Assembly (NCBI RefSeq): GCF_900163545.1
Contig: NZ_FUHW01000025.1
Location: forward strand, 20,944 to 84,943
Origin: Arthrobacter rhombi
GTDB taxonomy: Bacteria; Actinomycetota; Actinomycetes; Actinomycetales; Micrococcaceae
Direction of reading: 5' to 3'
DNA length: 64,000 nucleotides
Part shown: positions 54,170 through 63,842 of the stretch, one piece after another
How positions within the stretch are numbered: the first letter of the stretch is position 1
Layout: each line of letters starts with the position of its first letter
Notes under the pieces: model-generated
What the model saw: the letters and a program-made list of their open reading frames with translations, nothing else
Told to the model about the DNA's origin: nothing
Database searches by the model: none
Translations under genes and position numbers: made by a program

Positions 54170-55600
54170 TCACATCCCGGGGAATTCCGGCCCCTCAGGG
54201 ACGACTCGATCGTGGCATGCCGCGGTGGCCTCGGGTGGAATGGGCCTGGCGCTGGCGTTCTGTGCGTTGCTGATGCCCAGCGCCGAGACGACACCGGCCG
54301 CGATCATCAGCAGCGCCGCCGCCAGGAGGACCCGGTGGAACGCCGCGAAGTCCAGGACCGGACCGGCGAACCAACCCACGGCGGCAACGGCGAGGAGACC
54401 GGCCACCCGTGACACCGCGTTGTTGATGGCCGATCCGATGCCGCTCTGTGCCGGGTCGATGGCCCCGAGGACTGCCGCGGTCAGCGGGGCGACGGTCACC
54501 GCCAGGCCCAGCCCGAAGAGCACGACACCCGGCAGAATCTGCTGCCAGTAGTCCAGCGGTTCCGTTGCCGAGAGCATCAGCAGGAAGCCGGCAGCTCCGA
54601 TCACGGGGCCCACGGACATGAATAGTCTGGGCCCGTATCGGCCAGCAAAGGTCCCAAAGAGTGCGGAGAGTGCCAAGGACATCAAGGTCAAGGGGATGGT
54701 GGCCATTCCCGCTGAAAAGGCGGTGAATCCTGCCGTCTCCTGCAAGAAGATCGGGATGATGAAGGTCCCCAGCGTGATCCCCGCGTAGAACGCCGCAGTG
54801 GCCAGGTTTCCGATGCCGAAGTTCCGCTCCCGAAACAGGTGAAGGGGCATCATCGGGTGCCGTGCCGTCTTCTCCCTCCAGACGTAGGCGCCCACACAGG
54901 CCAGTCCCCCGGCGAGCGGCAGGGAAACCAAGGGATCTGCCCACCCCCGCCCGTCCTGGAAGATCAAGGCGAAGACCGTTCCCCCCAGCCCCAGAGCCGC
55001 CAGCAACGCGCCGAGAACATCGATCGGCGTCCTAGCCACGGGTTTCACCGGGTCGTGGAGCTTGAGCAGTAGAACCAGGGTGACGACGATCGGGACCACG
55101 TTAATGGCGAAAACCAGCCGCCAAGAAACAGCATCCACCAACAGGCCGCCCAACAGCGGCCCGGCGACGAAAGCCGTGCCCGTCCAGCCCGTCCATTGTC
55201 CGATGGCCCGCGCCCTGGGCCCTTCAGCGAAAGTGGAAGTGATCAGCGCCAACGAGCTGGGTACCAGTAGCGCGGCCGCAGCTCCCTGAAGTAGACGTGC
55301 GGTCAACAGGACGCCGGTGCTGGGGGCCACAGCACAGAGGAGTGACGCAGCGCCGAAGAAGATGAGTCCGAAGCGGAGGATCCGCACCCGTCCGAAGATA
55401 TCGGATAAGCTGCCCGCCACCATGATCAACGAACCGAGGGTGAGCAGATAACCGTCGAGCACCCACTGCTGGGTGGTGATCCCCCCGCCCAGTTCACTGG
55501 CGATCGCCGGGAGGGCGACATTGACGATGGAGCCGTCGAGAAAGGCCACGAACGAGGCAAGAATTGCCACCCACAACACGGAACGTTCAGACCCGCTCAT
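54170..55600 (-). CDS. MFS drug exporter, DHA2 (EmrB/QacA) type
   Basis: A 476-residue proton-driven exporter with fourteen predicted helices. Signatures are LDGSIVNVALPAIASELGG in helix 1, GSLSDIFGRVRILRFG in the first loop and the antiporter motif C region WTGWTGTAFVAGPLLGGLL. Substrates of the family are drugs, dyes and detergents. It has its own promoter and GGAGGGG ribosome site and interrupts rbfA-truB. No regulator gene is beside it. The specific substrate cannot be predicted. Confidence 0.9.
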   Translation of the reverse strand: MSGSERSVLWVAILASFVAFLDGSIVNVALPAIASELGGGITTQQWVLDGYLLTLGSLIMVAGSLSDIFGRVRILRFGLIFFGAASLLCAVAPSTGVLLTARLLQGAAAALLVPSSLALITSTFAEGPRARAIGQWTGWTGTAFVAGPLLGGLLVDAVSWRLVFAINVVPIVVTLVLLLKLHDPVKPVARTPIDVLGALLAALGLGGTVFALIFQDGRGWADPLVSLPLAGGLACVGAYVWREKTARHPMMPLHLFRERNFGIGNLATAAFYAGITLGTFIIPIFLQETAGFTAFSAGMATIPLTLMSLALSALFGTFAGRYGPRLFMSVGPVIGAAGFLLMLSATEPLDYWQQILPGVVLFGLGLAVTVAPLTAAVLGAIDPAQSGIGSAINNAVSRVAGLLAVAAVGWFAGPVLDFAAFHRVLLAAALLMIAAGVVSALGISNAQNASARPIPPEATAACHDRVVPEGPEFPGM

Positions 55601-55635
55601 GGTCTCAGTCCCCTCCGATGGATACTTCTGAACCG

Positions 55636-55664
55636 AAGATAGGACCGTGTCCCGGGGAAGTCAA
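55636..55664 (-). promoter_or_regulatory. Promoter of the MFS exporter gene
   Basis: TTGACT (55664-55659) and TATCTT (55641-55636) on the minus strand have an ideal 17-base spacer. This is the best sigma-70-like promoter noticed in the window and gives a leader of about 30 bases. An imperfect CTTC-N6-GAAG palindrome (55625-55638) overlaps the -10 and could be an operator. Confidence 0.75.
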
Positions 55665-55790
55665 TGCCAGGTTCAGGGTGATTGGAGGCGCTATCCGGCC
55701 TGCGGGGCATCGGCCCCGAAAAACGACCGCGACCGCCGCGCAGGTGATCTCCTGCACGGCAGCCGCCGTCGATGGTGAAGGACGCGGGAC

Positions 55791-56231
55791 CTAGACCTCG
55801 GCCTCGTCGTCCTCGTCGTCGTGCTTATAGGGGTCGGCTTCCCCCGCGTGCGTCGCCCCGGAAGCCAGGGCAGCCACCTCCGCGTCACGGGCCTTGGCTT
55901 CGCGCAGCAATTCCTCCAGGTTGGAGGCGTTGACGGGGATTTCGTCGGCGACGAATTCCAAGGTGGGGGTCAACCGGACGGTCAGGTTGCGCCCGACCTC
56001 CTTGCGCAGGATTCCCTTGGCCTTGGCCAGCCCTGCGGCGGCCTCGGCCTTTTCTGCGTCCTCACCGAGGACTGTGTAGTAGACGGTCGCATTCTGCAGG
56101 TCGTTGGTGACGCGGGTGTCGGTGATCGTCACGTTTTCAACGCGAGGATCCTTCACCACCTTGCCGAGCGACTGCGCGACCAGGACCTTGATGCGTTGCG
56201 CGAGCCGTGCCGCGCGAGCCGGATCGGCCAT
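55791..56231 (-). CDS. rbfA: 30S ribosome-binding factor A
   Basis: Assembly factor for 16S rRNA maturation and cold adaptation. The KH-like fold spans about residues 5-115 (ADPARAARLAQRIKVLVAQSL, VTITDTRVTNDL, VRLTPTLEFVAD). The C-terminal 30 residues are acidic. ATG 56231 has AGGAGG upstream; 146 residues. It follows infB after a terminator-like hairpin. Confidence 0.95.
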   Translation of the reverse strand: MADPARAARLAQRIKVLVAQSLGKVVKDPRVENVTITDTRVTNDLQNATVYYTVLGEDAEKAEAAAGLAKAKGILRKEVGRNLTVRLTPTLEFVADEIPVNASNLEELLREAKARDAEVAALASGATHAGEADPYKHDDEDDEAEV

Positions 56232-56275
56232 GATGCCCTCCTGGGGATTCATTGTGCTGGTTCTTGCTGCTGTGT

Positions 56276-56323
56276 GGAAAAGAAGACGCCGGGCGCCCGC
56301 CCGTCAGGCGAGCGTCCGGCGTC
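56276..56323 (-). terminator. Terminator-like hairpin between infB and rbfA
   Basis: On the minus strand a 12-base-pair stem with one G-U pair (56323-56312 with 56296-56285) is followed by TTCTTTTCC. This is a typical intrinsic terminator located inside the nusA-infB-rbfA series and would reduce expression of rbfA relative to infB. Confidence 0.72.
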
Positions 56324-56338
56324 GTACTGCCTTGGCCT

Positions 56339-59170
56339 TTAGGCGCGCGGCTTCTCGCGCATCTCGAAGGTCTCGATGATGTCGCCTTCCTTGACGTCGT
56401 TGAAGGAGCCCAGACCGATACCACATTCGAAGTCCGTGCGGACCTCGGTGGCGTCGTCCTTGAAGCGCTTCAGCGAATCCACTGTCAGCTTGTCCCCGAT
56501 GACCTTGCCATCGCGGGTGACGCGTGCCTTGCTGTTGCGTCGGATCGTACCGCTGCGAACGATCGAGCCGGCAATGTTGCCGAACTTCGAGGAACGGAAG
56601 ACCTCGCGGACCTCCGCGGTACCCAGCTGGGCTTCCTCGTACTCCGGCTTCAGCATGCCCTTCAGGGCCAGCTCGATGTCATCGATGGCCGCGTAGATGA
56701 CCGAGTAGAAGCGCATGTCGACGCCCTCCTTATCGGCCAGATCGGAAACGCGCTCGGCAGGCTTGACGTTGAAGCCGATGATGATCGCGTTGTCCACGGT
56801 CGCCAGGTTGACGTCGTTCTGCGTGATGGCGCCGACCCCGCGGTGGATGACGCGCAACTGCACGCCTTCACCCACGTCGATCTTGAGCAACGAATCCTCG
56901 AGGGCTTCCACGGCACCGGAGACGTCACCCTTGAGGATGAGGTTGAGGGTGTCGATCTTGCCGTCGGCAACAGCCTGGTCGAAGTCTTCCAGGGTGATGC
57001 GCTTACGACGCTTCGCCAGCTGGGCGTTGCGGTCGGCAGCTTCACGCTTCTCAGCGATCTGGCGGGCCGTCCGCTCATCCGAGGTGACCAAGAACGTGTC
57101 GCCGGCCCGGGGGACGGTGGACAAACCGAGTACCTGGACCGGACGCGACGGGGTCGCCGTTTCCAGGTTCTCGCCGTTCTCGTTGAACATGGCACGGACG
57201 CGTCCATGGGCCTGACCGGCGACAATCGTGTCTCCGACCTTCAAGGTGCCGGACTGAACCAGCACGGTGGCCACTGCACCACGGCCCTTATCGAGGTTGG
57301 CCTCGATGGCAATGCCGCGAGCATCCTTATTCGGGTTGGCGCGCATGTCCAGTGCGGCGTCAGCGGTCAGCAGCACCGCCTCGAGGAGCTCCTCAATGCC
57401 CAGGTTCTTCAGGGCCGAGACCTCAACGAACATGGTGTCGCCACCGTATTCTTCGGGTACAACACCGTATTCGGCGAGCTGGCCCTTGACCTTGTCCGGG
57501 TTCGCAGCATCCTTATCGATCTTGTTCACTGCGACAACGATCGGCACGTCTGCTGCCTGGGCATGGTTGAGTGCTTCAACGGTCTGCGGCATGACGCCGT
57601 CGTCCGCGGCGACCACCAGCACGGCAATGTCGGTGACCTTCGCACCACGAGCACGCATAGCCGTGAAGGCCTCGTGACCCGGGGTATCGATGAACGTGAC
57701 AGCACGCTCGTTGCCTTCGTGTTCGTGACTGATCTGGTAGGCACCGATGTGCTGGGTGATGCCGCCGGCTTCGCCTTCGATGACGTTGGACTTACGGAGG
57801 GCATCGAGCAGGCGGGTCTTGCCGTGGTCGACGTGGCCCATGACGGTGACCACCGGAGGCCGTGCCATGAGATCCTCGTCGCCCTCATCCTCGAGCTCCT
57901 GATCCAGATCGATGGAGAAGGATTCGAGCAGCTCGCGCTCCTCGTCCTCCGGGGAAACGATCTGGACCTTATAGCCCAGCTCGCCACCGAGGACGTCGAA
58001 GGTCGCCTCATCCAGCGACTGCGTGGCCGTGGCCATTTCGCCGAGGTGGAACAGCACCGTGACCAGTGCTGCCGGGTTGGCTTCGATCTTGTCGGCAAAG
58101 TCGGTGATGGAAGCGCCACGGCGCAGACGCACGATGGTCTCACCGTTTCCGCGGGGAATGCTCACGCCGCCCAGCGACGGTGCACTCATCTGCTCCAATT
58201 CCTGGCGCTTGGCCCGCTTCGACTTGCGCTGCTTGCCGCGACCGGCGCCTCCCTTACCGAAGGCACCCTGCGTGCCGCCGCGACCGCGACCGCCGCCCTT
58301 GCCGCCGAAGCCGCCACCGGGACGTCCGGGGCCGCCCGGTCCGCCACCGCGCCCTGGAGCACCGGGACGGCCTCCACCGGCCGGAGCCGGACGCTCGGTG
58401 CGGTTGGGCATCATGCCAGGGGTCGGACGGGGTCCACCCGGACGGGCGCTCGGGGCACCTGCACCGGGGCGCGGAGCTCCCGGACGGGGTGCACCCGGAC
58501 GTGGACCACCGGCGCCGGCCGGTGGACGTGGTCCACCCTGGCCTGCCGGGGCTCCGGTACGCATACCCTGCTGGGAGGCGAACGGGTTGTTTCCCGGACG
58601 TGGTCCCCCGGGACGTGGGGCGCCCGAGCGGGCACCTGGACGCGGCCCACCGGGGCCTGAGTCCTTACCGCGCATCCCCTGCTGGGATGAGAACGGGTTG
58701 TTGCCGGGGCGCGGGGCACCGGGCTTGGCTGAGGTCGGACGCGGGGCGGCCGGCTTCACTGCTGCTGGTTCCTCGGCGGCCGGTGCTTCGGCTGCTGCCG
58801 GAGTCTCCACGGCGGGTTCCGGCGTTGCCGGAGCAGCTGGTGCCTCCGGGGTAGCTCCCGGCTTCGGGGCCGGACGTGCTCCGGGGCGTGGGGCATTGGA
58901 CGCCGGGGTGGCCGGAGCCGCGGGTGCGGCCGGGGCTTCCTGGGCCGGGGCGGCCGGGGTGGCCGGCTTAGCTGCCTGTGGTGCCTTGGCGACCGGCTTT
59001 GCCGGTGCTTCAGCCTGGGGGAATGCGCTGCGTAGCTTCTTGACTACGGGCGCTTCAATGGTCGACGAAGCGGAACGGACGAATTCGCCCAATTCCTGCA
59101 GTTTTGCCACTGCATCCTTCGAAGTGATGCCGAGCTCTTTGGCGAGCTCGTGTACGCGGACCTTGGCCAC
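56339..59170 (-). CDS. infB: Translation initiation factor IF-2
   Basis: GTPase that brings fMet-tRNA to the 30S subunit and promotes subunit joining. The 943 residues comprise a small N-terminal helix-turn module ([18 protein letters not shown]), a low-complexity region of about 300 residues rich in Pro, Gly, Ala and Arg, a [12 protein letters not shown] basic segment, the G domain (G1 GHVDHGKT near 444, G3 DTPGHEAF, G4 NKID) and domains II to IV. GTG 59170 has AGGAG six bases upstream. Two copies of NNPF(S/A)SQQGMR occur in the low-complexity region. Confidence 0.96.
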   Translation of the reverse strand: MAKVRVHELAKELGITSKDAVAKLQELGEFVRSASSTIEAPVVKKLRSAFPQAEAPAKPVAKAPQAAKPATPAAPAQEAPAAPAAPATPASNAPRPGARPAPKPGATPEAPAAPATPEPAVETPAAAEAPAAEEPAAVKPAAPRPTSAKPGAPRPGNNPFSSQQGMRGKDSGPGGPRPGARSGAPRPGGPRPGNNPFASQQGMRTGAPAGQGGPRPPAGAGGPRPGAPRPGAPRPGAGAPSARPGGPRPTPGMMPNRTERPAPAGGGRPGAPGRGGGPGGPGRPGGGFGGKGGGRGRGGTQGAFGKGGAGRGKQRKSKRAKRQELEQMSAPSLGGVSIPRGNGETIVRLRRGASITDFADKIEANPAALVTVLFHLGEMATATQSLDEATFDVLGGELGYKVQIVSPEDEERELLESFSIDLDQELEDEGDEDLMARPPVVTVMGHVDHGKTRLLDALRKSNVIEGEAGGITQHIGAYQISHEHEGNERAVTFIDTPGHEAFTAMRARGAKVTDIAVLVVAADDGVMPQTVEALNHAQAADVPIVVAVNKIDKDAANPDKVKGQLAEYGVVPEEYGGDTMFVEVSALKNLGIEELLEAVLLTADAALDMRANPNKDARGIAIEANLDKGRGAVATVLVQSGTLKVGDTIVAGQAHGRVRAMFNENGENLETATPSRPVQVLGLSTVPRAGDTFLVTSDERTARQIAEKREAADRNAQLAKRRKRITLEDFDQAVADGKIDTLNLILKGDVSGAVEALEDSLLKIDVGEGVQLRVIHRGVGAITQNDVNLATVDNAIIIGFNVKPAERVSDLADKEGVDMRFYSVIYAAIDDIELALKGMLKPEYEEAQLGTAEVREVFRSSKFGNIAGSIVRSGTIRRNSKARVTRDGKVIGDKLTVDSLKRFKDDATEVRTDFECGIGLGSFNDVKEGDIIETFEMREKPRA

Positions 59171-59289
59171 ATTTCTCCTGTCTCGGTCCGCCCCTGCACT
59201 CACTTCTTACCGGGTGCGAACCGTCTGTTTCGGGCTTGGTCGGTAGCCGCCAAGAGGCAGCATGCCGATCGTTGCGCATAACTGATTAG

Positions 59290-59323
59290 TCATCGTTAGG
59301 CGCTCATCGCTTGACACTCATCG
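59290..59323. repeat. Three direct repeats TCATCG with 14-base period
   Basis: TCATCG occurs at 59290, 59304 and 59318, exactly 14 bases apart, in the 161-base gap between ylxR and infB. In the transcript this reads as CGATGA three times. Regular spacing suggests a binding site, but chance cannot be excluded for so short a unit. No other feature was seen in this gap apart from the infB ribosome site. Confidence 0.4.
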
Positions 59324-59331
59324 GGTTTCCA

Positions 59332-59655
59332 TCAGATTTCTGACCCGCTTTCACGTTTGACGGTTGAGTCGGTGCTACCACCCGGCGGGGGCACACCCAA
59401 TGCGGCCAATGCCGATTCCACTTGCGAGTCGTCCACCGGGGCCCTGAAGGCCCTGCGAAACGCCCGCCGCTTCACGGCACGGGCTGCACATACCGGCGTG
59501 GGGTGCAACCAAGCACCCCTACCGGACTTGCATCGACTGGGGTCGGGAACGGCCCATGAGCCTGTTCCTTCGACCACCCAACGCAACAACTGATCCTGAT
59601 CCGTTGATTCCCGACACCCGATACACGTACGCTGCGGCTGATGCTGCGAGCTCAC
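59332..59655 (-). CDS. ylxR: YlxR family RNA-binding protein
   Basis: A 107-residue DUF448/YlxR protein, a small RNA-binding module encoded between nusA and infB in most bacteria. The signature QRTCIGCRESTDQDQLLRWV and SGRGAWLHPTPVCAARAV are present. Homologues influence RNase P or transcription of metabolic genes, so the precise role is unsettled. GTG 59655 is the most upstream start, with AGGAG rather far (14 bases). Confidence 0.88.
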   Translation of the reverse strand: MSSQHQPQRTCIGCRESTDQDQLLRWVVEGTGSWAVPDPSRCKSGRGAWLHPTPVCAARAVKRRAFRRAFRAPVDDSQVESALAALGVPPPGGSTDSTVKRESGSEI

Positions 59656-59754
59656 GCGAGAGAGTCAACTCCTGGGTTGGGGTCGGCGGATCTGAACGGA
59701 CCACTGACTAGTCTACCGCTTTTCACACCAGCCATGGGGCATCGGTGCTGACGG

Positions 59755-60753
59755 TCACTCTGGGCGAACCGCCTCAACACGCCCGTTCGGGTTGGCATCG
59801 GAGGAAATATCAATCCGCCAGCCAGTGAGCTTGGCCGCGAGGCGGGCATTCTGCCCTTCCTTGCCGATAGCCAAGGACAATTGGTAGTCCGGGACCACCA
59901 CATGAGCCTGCCGGGCGGCCTCGTCGATGATCGTGACCGATTTGACCTTGGACGGCGAGAGGGCGTTGGCGATGAATCGCGCCGGATCCTCGTTGTAGTC
60001 CACGAGGTCGATCTTTTCGTCGTAGAGCTCGTTCATGACGGCACGTACGCGCGAACCCATCTCACCGATACAGGCACCCTTGGCATTGATTCCGGGTTTC
60101 GTGGGGCGCACGGCGATTTTGGTCCGGTGTCCCGCTTCGCGGGCCAAGGAGACGATCTCGACGGTTCCGTCGGCGATCTCGGGAACCTCGAGTTCGAACA
60201 GCCGGCGCACCAGGTTCGGATGCGAACGCGACAGGGTGATCGAGGGCCCCTTCAGGCCCTTGCGCACGTCGGTGACATAGGCCCTGATGCGTGCACCATG
60301 GATGTATTTCTCACCCGGGACCTGCTCCGGCGGTGGCAGGAGGGCCTCGATCGTTCCCAGGTTGACCTGGATCATGATCGGGTTGTTGCCCTGCTGAATC
60401 TGACCGGAGATCAGCTCGCCTTCCTTGCCCTTGAACTGCCCGAGGATGTTGTCATCCTCCACGTCGCGGAGACGTTGGAGAATGATCTGCCGGGCGGTGC
60501 TGGCGGCGATGCGGCCAAAGCCTTCGGGGGTGTCATCGAACTCGGCGAGCTCGTTGCCGTCCTCGTCGGTATCCGTGGCCCAGATGGTGACGCGGCCACT
60601 CTTCTGGTCCAGCTCGGCACGGGCACGATCGATCGCTCCGGGAGACTTGTGATAGGCCATGACCAGCGCCTGCTCGATGGTCGGGATGATCAGGTGTAGG
60701 GGAATCTCGCGTTCCGATTCCAAGAGTCGCAGTGCGCTCATATCAATATCCAT
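59755..60753 (-). CDS. nusA: Transcription termination/antitermination protein NusA
   Basis: RNA polymerase-binding factor for pausing, termination and rRNA antitermination. It has the N-terminal domain (1-130), an S1 domain (about 130-200), KH1 and KH2 (about 205-325, [15 protein letters not shown] and [19 protein letters not shown]). It lacks the acidic repeats of E. coli NusA, as usual in actinobacteria; 332 residues. Its ATG lies one base after the rimP stop, with GGAGG inside the end of rimP. Confidence 0.96.
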   Translation of the reverse strand: MDIDMSALRLLESEREIPLHLIIPTIEQALVMAYHKSPGAIDRARAELDQKSGRVTIWATDTDEDGNELAEFDDTPEGFGRIAASTARQIILQRLRDVEDDNILGQFKGKEGELISGQIQQGNNPIMIQVNLGTIEALLPPPEQVPGEKYIHGARIRAYVTDVRKGLKGPSITLSRSHPNLVRRLFELEVPEIADGTVEIVSLAREAGHRTKIAVRPTKPGINAKGACIGEMGSRVRAVMNELYDEKIDLVDYNEDPARFIANALSPSKVKSVTIIDEAARQAHVVVPDYQLSLAIGKEGQNARLAAKLTGWRIDISSDANPNGRVEAVRPE

Positions 60754-60754
60754 G

Positions 60755-61321
60755 TCAGGCCTCCTGCGCCTCGTCGATTTCTAATACGTCGTCGTCCAGG
60801 GGCCCCGAACGGGTGAATTCGACGTCCACAGCGCCCCGACGGATATCGCCATAGGCGATCACGCGGGGCTCGCCCTGTTTGGGTTTCATGCCCTTCTTCA
60901 CCGGAAGGTCGGGGACGACGGTGATGCTCTCGTCGTCGGCTTCCGTCAGCCGTCCGGCGATATTGTCTTCGCCGATCAGGTTGATCTTGACCAGACGGCC
61001 GATGTTTCGGCGCCAATGACGCGGCAATGTCAGCGGACGCCCGATTCCGGGTGAGGAAACTTCGAGTTCGTAGGCCGGTCCCGGTTCAGCGGGCGCCTGG
61101 TCCATGGCCGTTGAAACGGCTTGGGAGACCTCGGCCAGCGTGTCAAGATCCACGCTTCCGGTCCCCTCGAATAGGTCCACGATGACATTCACGGTGCGGT
61201 GGTCGGCACCGGAACGGACCTCGACATCTTCAAGAAGGAGGTTGTGGGCGGAGACCGTGGGTTCCAGATACTCCTTGAGCCGTTGCCCTTCGGACGGGGT
61301 TCCTGCCGGCTGTTCGGACAT
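60755..61321 (-). CDS. rimP: Ribosome maturation factor RimP
   Basis: Needed for 30S subunit assembly. The N-terminal alpha/beta domain ([36 protein letters not shown]) and the C-terminal SH3-like domain are complete; 188 residues from ATG 61321 with GGAGGA five bases upstream. First gene of the rimP-nusA-ylxR-infB-rbfA operon, divergent from the DUF4439 gene. Confidence 0.94.
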   Translation of the reverse strand: MSEQPAGTPSEGQRLKEYLEPTVSAHNLLLEDVEVRSGADHRTVNVIVDLFEGTGSVDLDTLAEVSQAVSTAMDQAPAEPGPAYELEVSSPGIGRPLTLPRHWRRNIGRLVKINLIGEDNIAGRLTEADDESITVVPDLPVKKGMKPKQGEPRVIAYGDIRRGAVDVEFTRSGPLDDDVLEIDEAQEA

Positions 61322-61493
61322 GACTTCCTCCCACATATTCGATGTTGTGCGTACAAGAGTATCGACAATTTGGCGCCCCCGCCGACCTGGCAACCCGCAG
61401 CCAGACCACCCGACCGGCTCAGAGGTGCCCATCTTTGGGAGATTGAGCCCGCCACGGGCGGCATCGGGCGCCTCAAGGAGCGGGGCACATGGG

Positions 61494-62786
61494 ATGATCG
61501 TGTCGATGGTTACACGCTCGCCTTCCCCCCACGGCCCCCGCCATTCACCACGGCGCGGACTCCCCGCAGTCGCTAGGTTCCTGCTGCGCACCCTGGGATT
61601 GCTCCTGGTGGCTGCCATTGTGGTCGGCATCGGTACGACCATCGAGAGCCGTTGGGGCCCGGATTCCCGGGGAGGCGGACAGCAGTTGAGCCCACAGGAG
61701 AAAGCGTCCCGAAACATGCTGGCCTTGGCTGGGAGCGCCGAAGACCTGGCCGGCGGAACTGCCAGGCAGGACGAAAGTAGCGCACCGGCATCCGCCTCGG
61801 CGCCTTCGTCGTCTCCGGCCGCCAAGGAGCCGACGGTGGACGACGCTTCGGCTGCCGAGTTGGAACGGATCTCCACGTTATTGCGTCGACATGTGGACCT
61901 TCTCACACCGGGCTTGGCTGCCCACGTGGAGCAAGAAGTCTCCCAGAGCGCCTCGGCAGCAGCTGGGCAGAGCTCCAGCCCCACAGGTCAGGCGGCTTCG
62001 TCCACCCCCGCGGAGTCCGGCTCGTCGGCCGTCACGGAGGTGGCTGTGGAGTTGGCCGATTCGGCGAACTGGCTGTTAAGCACCGCGAGCAAAGCCGACT
62101 CCGGTGACGTCGCTGCCCTTCTGGGGGCGGGGATCGAACAACGCCTGGCTGCCCAGCAACTGGCGGGAACGACTCCCTCCGACAGTGCCGAGAAGAAACT
62201 GCCGAAACTCGGGCTCCCGGAAGTGGCCGCGAGCTGGAAAAAGGCCGAGGAACACCGTCTGCCGGAGGGATCCTGCGCGGCGGCGGCCTCAACGGATGCT
62301 GCTGCCAGCACATCGTCAGCACCAGCAACGAACCCGGGCTCTTCGACGTCCGGCACCGCAGCACCGGAGGGCACGCCCCATGAGGCCGCTCCGGAAGACG
62401 AAATCTCAGCGGGCACCCTGAGCCATGCCTCAGATGCAGCTTTCCGGCTGGCCTATGGGTACCAGATGGCTGCCGTCAAACATCCCGGGGATTCGACCCG
62501 GAAGGGCTGGAAGCTGTCGGCGGCTTCCGCCGAGTTGGGTCACCACTTGGAGGACCTGCTGCCGGCTGACTGCTCCCCCGTCAGGGAACCTGCCTACCAG
62601 CTCCCCAAAGACTTCGCGTCGAAACCGATCACCTCGGTAGCCGATGCGGAGGCACAGCTGGCCGGTCTACTCCGTGATGCTGCGGCTGCTTCCGAGCAGC
62701 CGACCCGATCGGCGCTGATCACCGAAACCTGGCTCGCGGCCGAGCGCTCCTTCACTTTGGCGAAAACCATTCCCGATCTCACCTAG
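61494..62786 (+). CDS. Membrane-anchored protein with C-terminal DUF4439 domain
   Basis: A 430-residue protein with one membrane helix near the N-terminus (about 28-48), a long Ser/Ala/Pro-rich extracytoplasmic region and a helical DUF4439 (ferritin-like) domain near the end (SDAAFRLAYGYQMAAVK). The ferritin-like fold suggests metal or protein binding, but the acidic metal ligands are not obvious. ATG 61494 has AAGGAG 13 bases upstream; ATG 61506 is an alternative. Homologues lie divergent from rimP in related actinobacteria. The next gene follows after 8 bases. Function unknown. Confidence 0.75.
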   Translation: MIVSMVTRSPSPHGPRHSPRRGLPAVARFLLRTLGLLLVAAIVVGIGTTIESRWGPDSRGGGQQLSPQEKASRNMLALAGSAEDLAGGTARQDESSAPASASAPSSSPAAKEPTVDDASAAELERISTLLRRHVDLLTPGLAAHVEQEVSQSASAAAGQSSSPTGQAASSTPAESGSSAVTEVAVELADSANWLLSTASKADSGDVAALLGAGIEQRLAAQQLAGTTPSDSAEKKLPKLGLPEVAASWKKAEEHRLPEGSCAAAASTDAAASTSSAPATNPGSSTSGTAAPEGTPHEAAPEDEISAGTLSHASDAAFRLAYGYQMAAVKHPGDSTRKGWKLSAASAELGHHLEDLLPADCSPVREPAYQLPKDFASKPITSVADAEAQLAGLLRDAAAASEQPTRSALITETWLAAERSFTLAKTIPDLT

Positions 62787-62794
62787 GAAGGCTG

Positions 62795-63820
62795 ATGGAC
62801 ACCCCTGGCGGCCGCGGCGCCCTCCGCGATGAGTTGCACGATCTACCAGCAGCGCTGAGGCACCATGCCTTGCGTTCGCCGGCAGGACGTCCCTGGCTGG
62901 AAACCTTGGGTGAACGCGTCCTGGCCCAATGCGAGCGATGGAAGCTGGCCCCCGATCCGTCATCGCCCCGTACCTTTTTTGCCGGTCATGCCGGCATCGT
63001 GGTTCCCGTCATCGGTTCAGCAGGAGGCCCCCTGGCTCTCAAATGCCAGATTCCCGACCCCGGTTTGGCCACGGAGGCCACGGCGCTGAAGTGGTGGTCC
63101 GGGCAGGGAGCGGTCAGGTTGTTCACCCACGAGGACGGGTTCTTGTTGTTGGAGCGTCTGGACCCGGATCATGATCTGGGTGCCATGCCCCTGCCGGAGG
63201 CCTGTGATATCTGGGGACCGTTGATGTCCCGGCTGAGTCTGCCGGCCCGGCAGCTTCCCGCCGCCATCGCAGGTGCCGAACTGGTGGAACGTACCGACGC
63301 CCTCGCCGAACGGTGGAATGATGAGCTTCCTGCCCGGTGGGCCGAGCTCCCGGGTCTCCTCCCCCGGCGTCTGCTGGAGGCTGCGCTGGAACTGTGCCAG
63401 ATTCGTGGCGCCGTCGGCCGGCGTGACGATCAGGACTTTTTAGTGCACTCCGATCTACACTTCTTCAATGCGCTCCGTCGGCCATCTACTGGAGAGTTCG
63501 TGGCCATCGACCCCCAACCGTTGATTGGCGACCGGGAATTTGCCATTCTGCCGATGCTCGACAATCGGCTGGCTGACCTGCCGTCCCGAAATCCGGGCCG
63601 CGCCTTGCAAGGACGTCTCCACCATCTCTGCGAAGCCGCGGGACTCGATGATGAAGTGGCGGTGGGATGGGCTGTGGCCCGGGCGGTGGAGGACGTGCTG
63701 GCCTATGCCGAAGAAGGCCTCTTCGATGATGCCGACAGATCCCTCTGGGTGGCGACGGCGCTCAGCGGCGCAGATATCTCCTCCTTACCTGACGTCCACG
63801 GGCTCAAGCGCTTGGGCTGA
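62795..63820 (+). CDS. Aminoglycoside/hydroxyurea-type phosphotransferase family protein
   Basis: A 341-residue kinase-like protein of the aminoglycoside/hydroxyurea antibiotic resistance kinase family (streptomycin 6-phosphotransferase type). The catalytic loop is HSDLHFFN (His218, Asp220, Asn225), followed by the metal-binding Asp in AIDPQPLIGD. Because it is chromosomal, coupled to the DUF4439 gene and found at this spot in related genomes, a housekeeping kinase role is as likely as resistance. AGGAAGG precedes ATG 62795. Confidence 0.82.
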   Translation: MDTPGGRGALRDELHDLPAALRHHALRSPAGRPWLETLGERVLAQCERWKLAPDPSSPRTFFAGHAGIVVPVIGSAGGPLALKCQIPDPGLATEATALKWWSGQGAVRLFTHEDGFLLLERLDPDHDLGAMPLPEACDIWGPLMSRLSLPARQLPAAIAGAELVERTDALAERWNDELPARWAELPGLLPRRLLEAALELCQIRGAVGRRDDQDFLVHSDLHFFNALRRPSTGEFVAIDPQPLIGDREFAILPMLDNRLADLPSRNPGRALQGRLHHLCEAAGLDDEVAVGWAVARAVEDVLAYAEEGLFDDADRSLWVATALSGADISSLPDVHGLKRLG

Positions 63821-63842
63821 AACGCTCGCCGAGCCAAGGTTC

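Noticed and set aside
56252..58660. Very long open frame on the plus strand antisense to infB
   Set aside because: It is the complement of a GC-rich, Pro/Gly-rich coding region in which stop codons are rare on the opposite strand. It has no ribosome site or recognisable domain.
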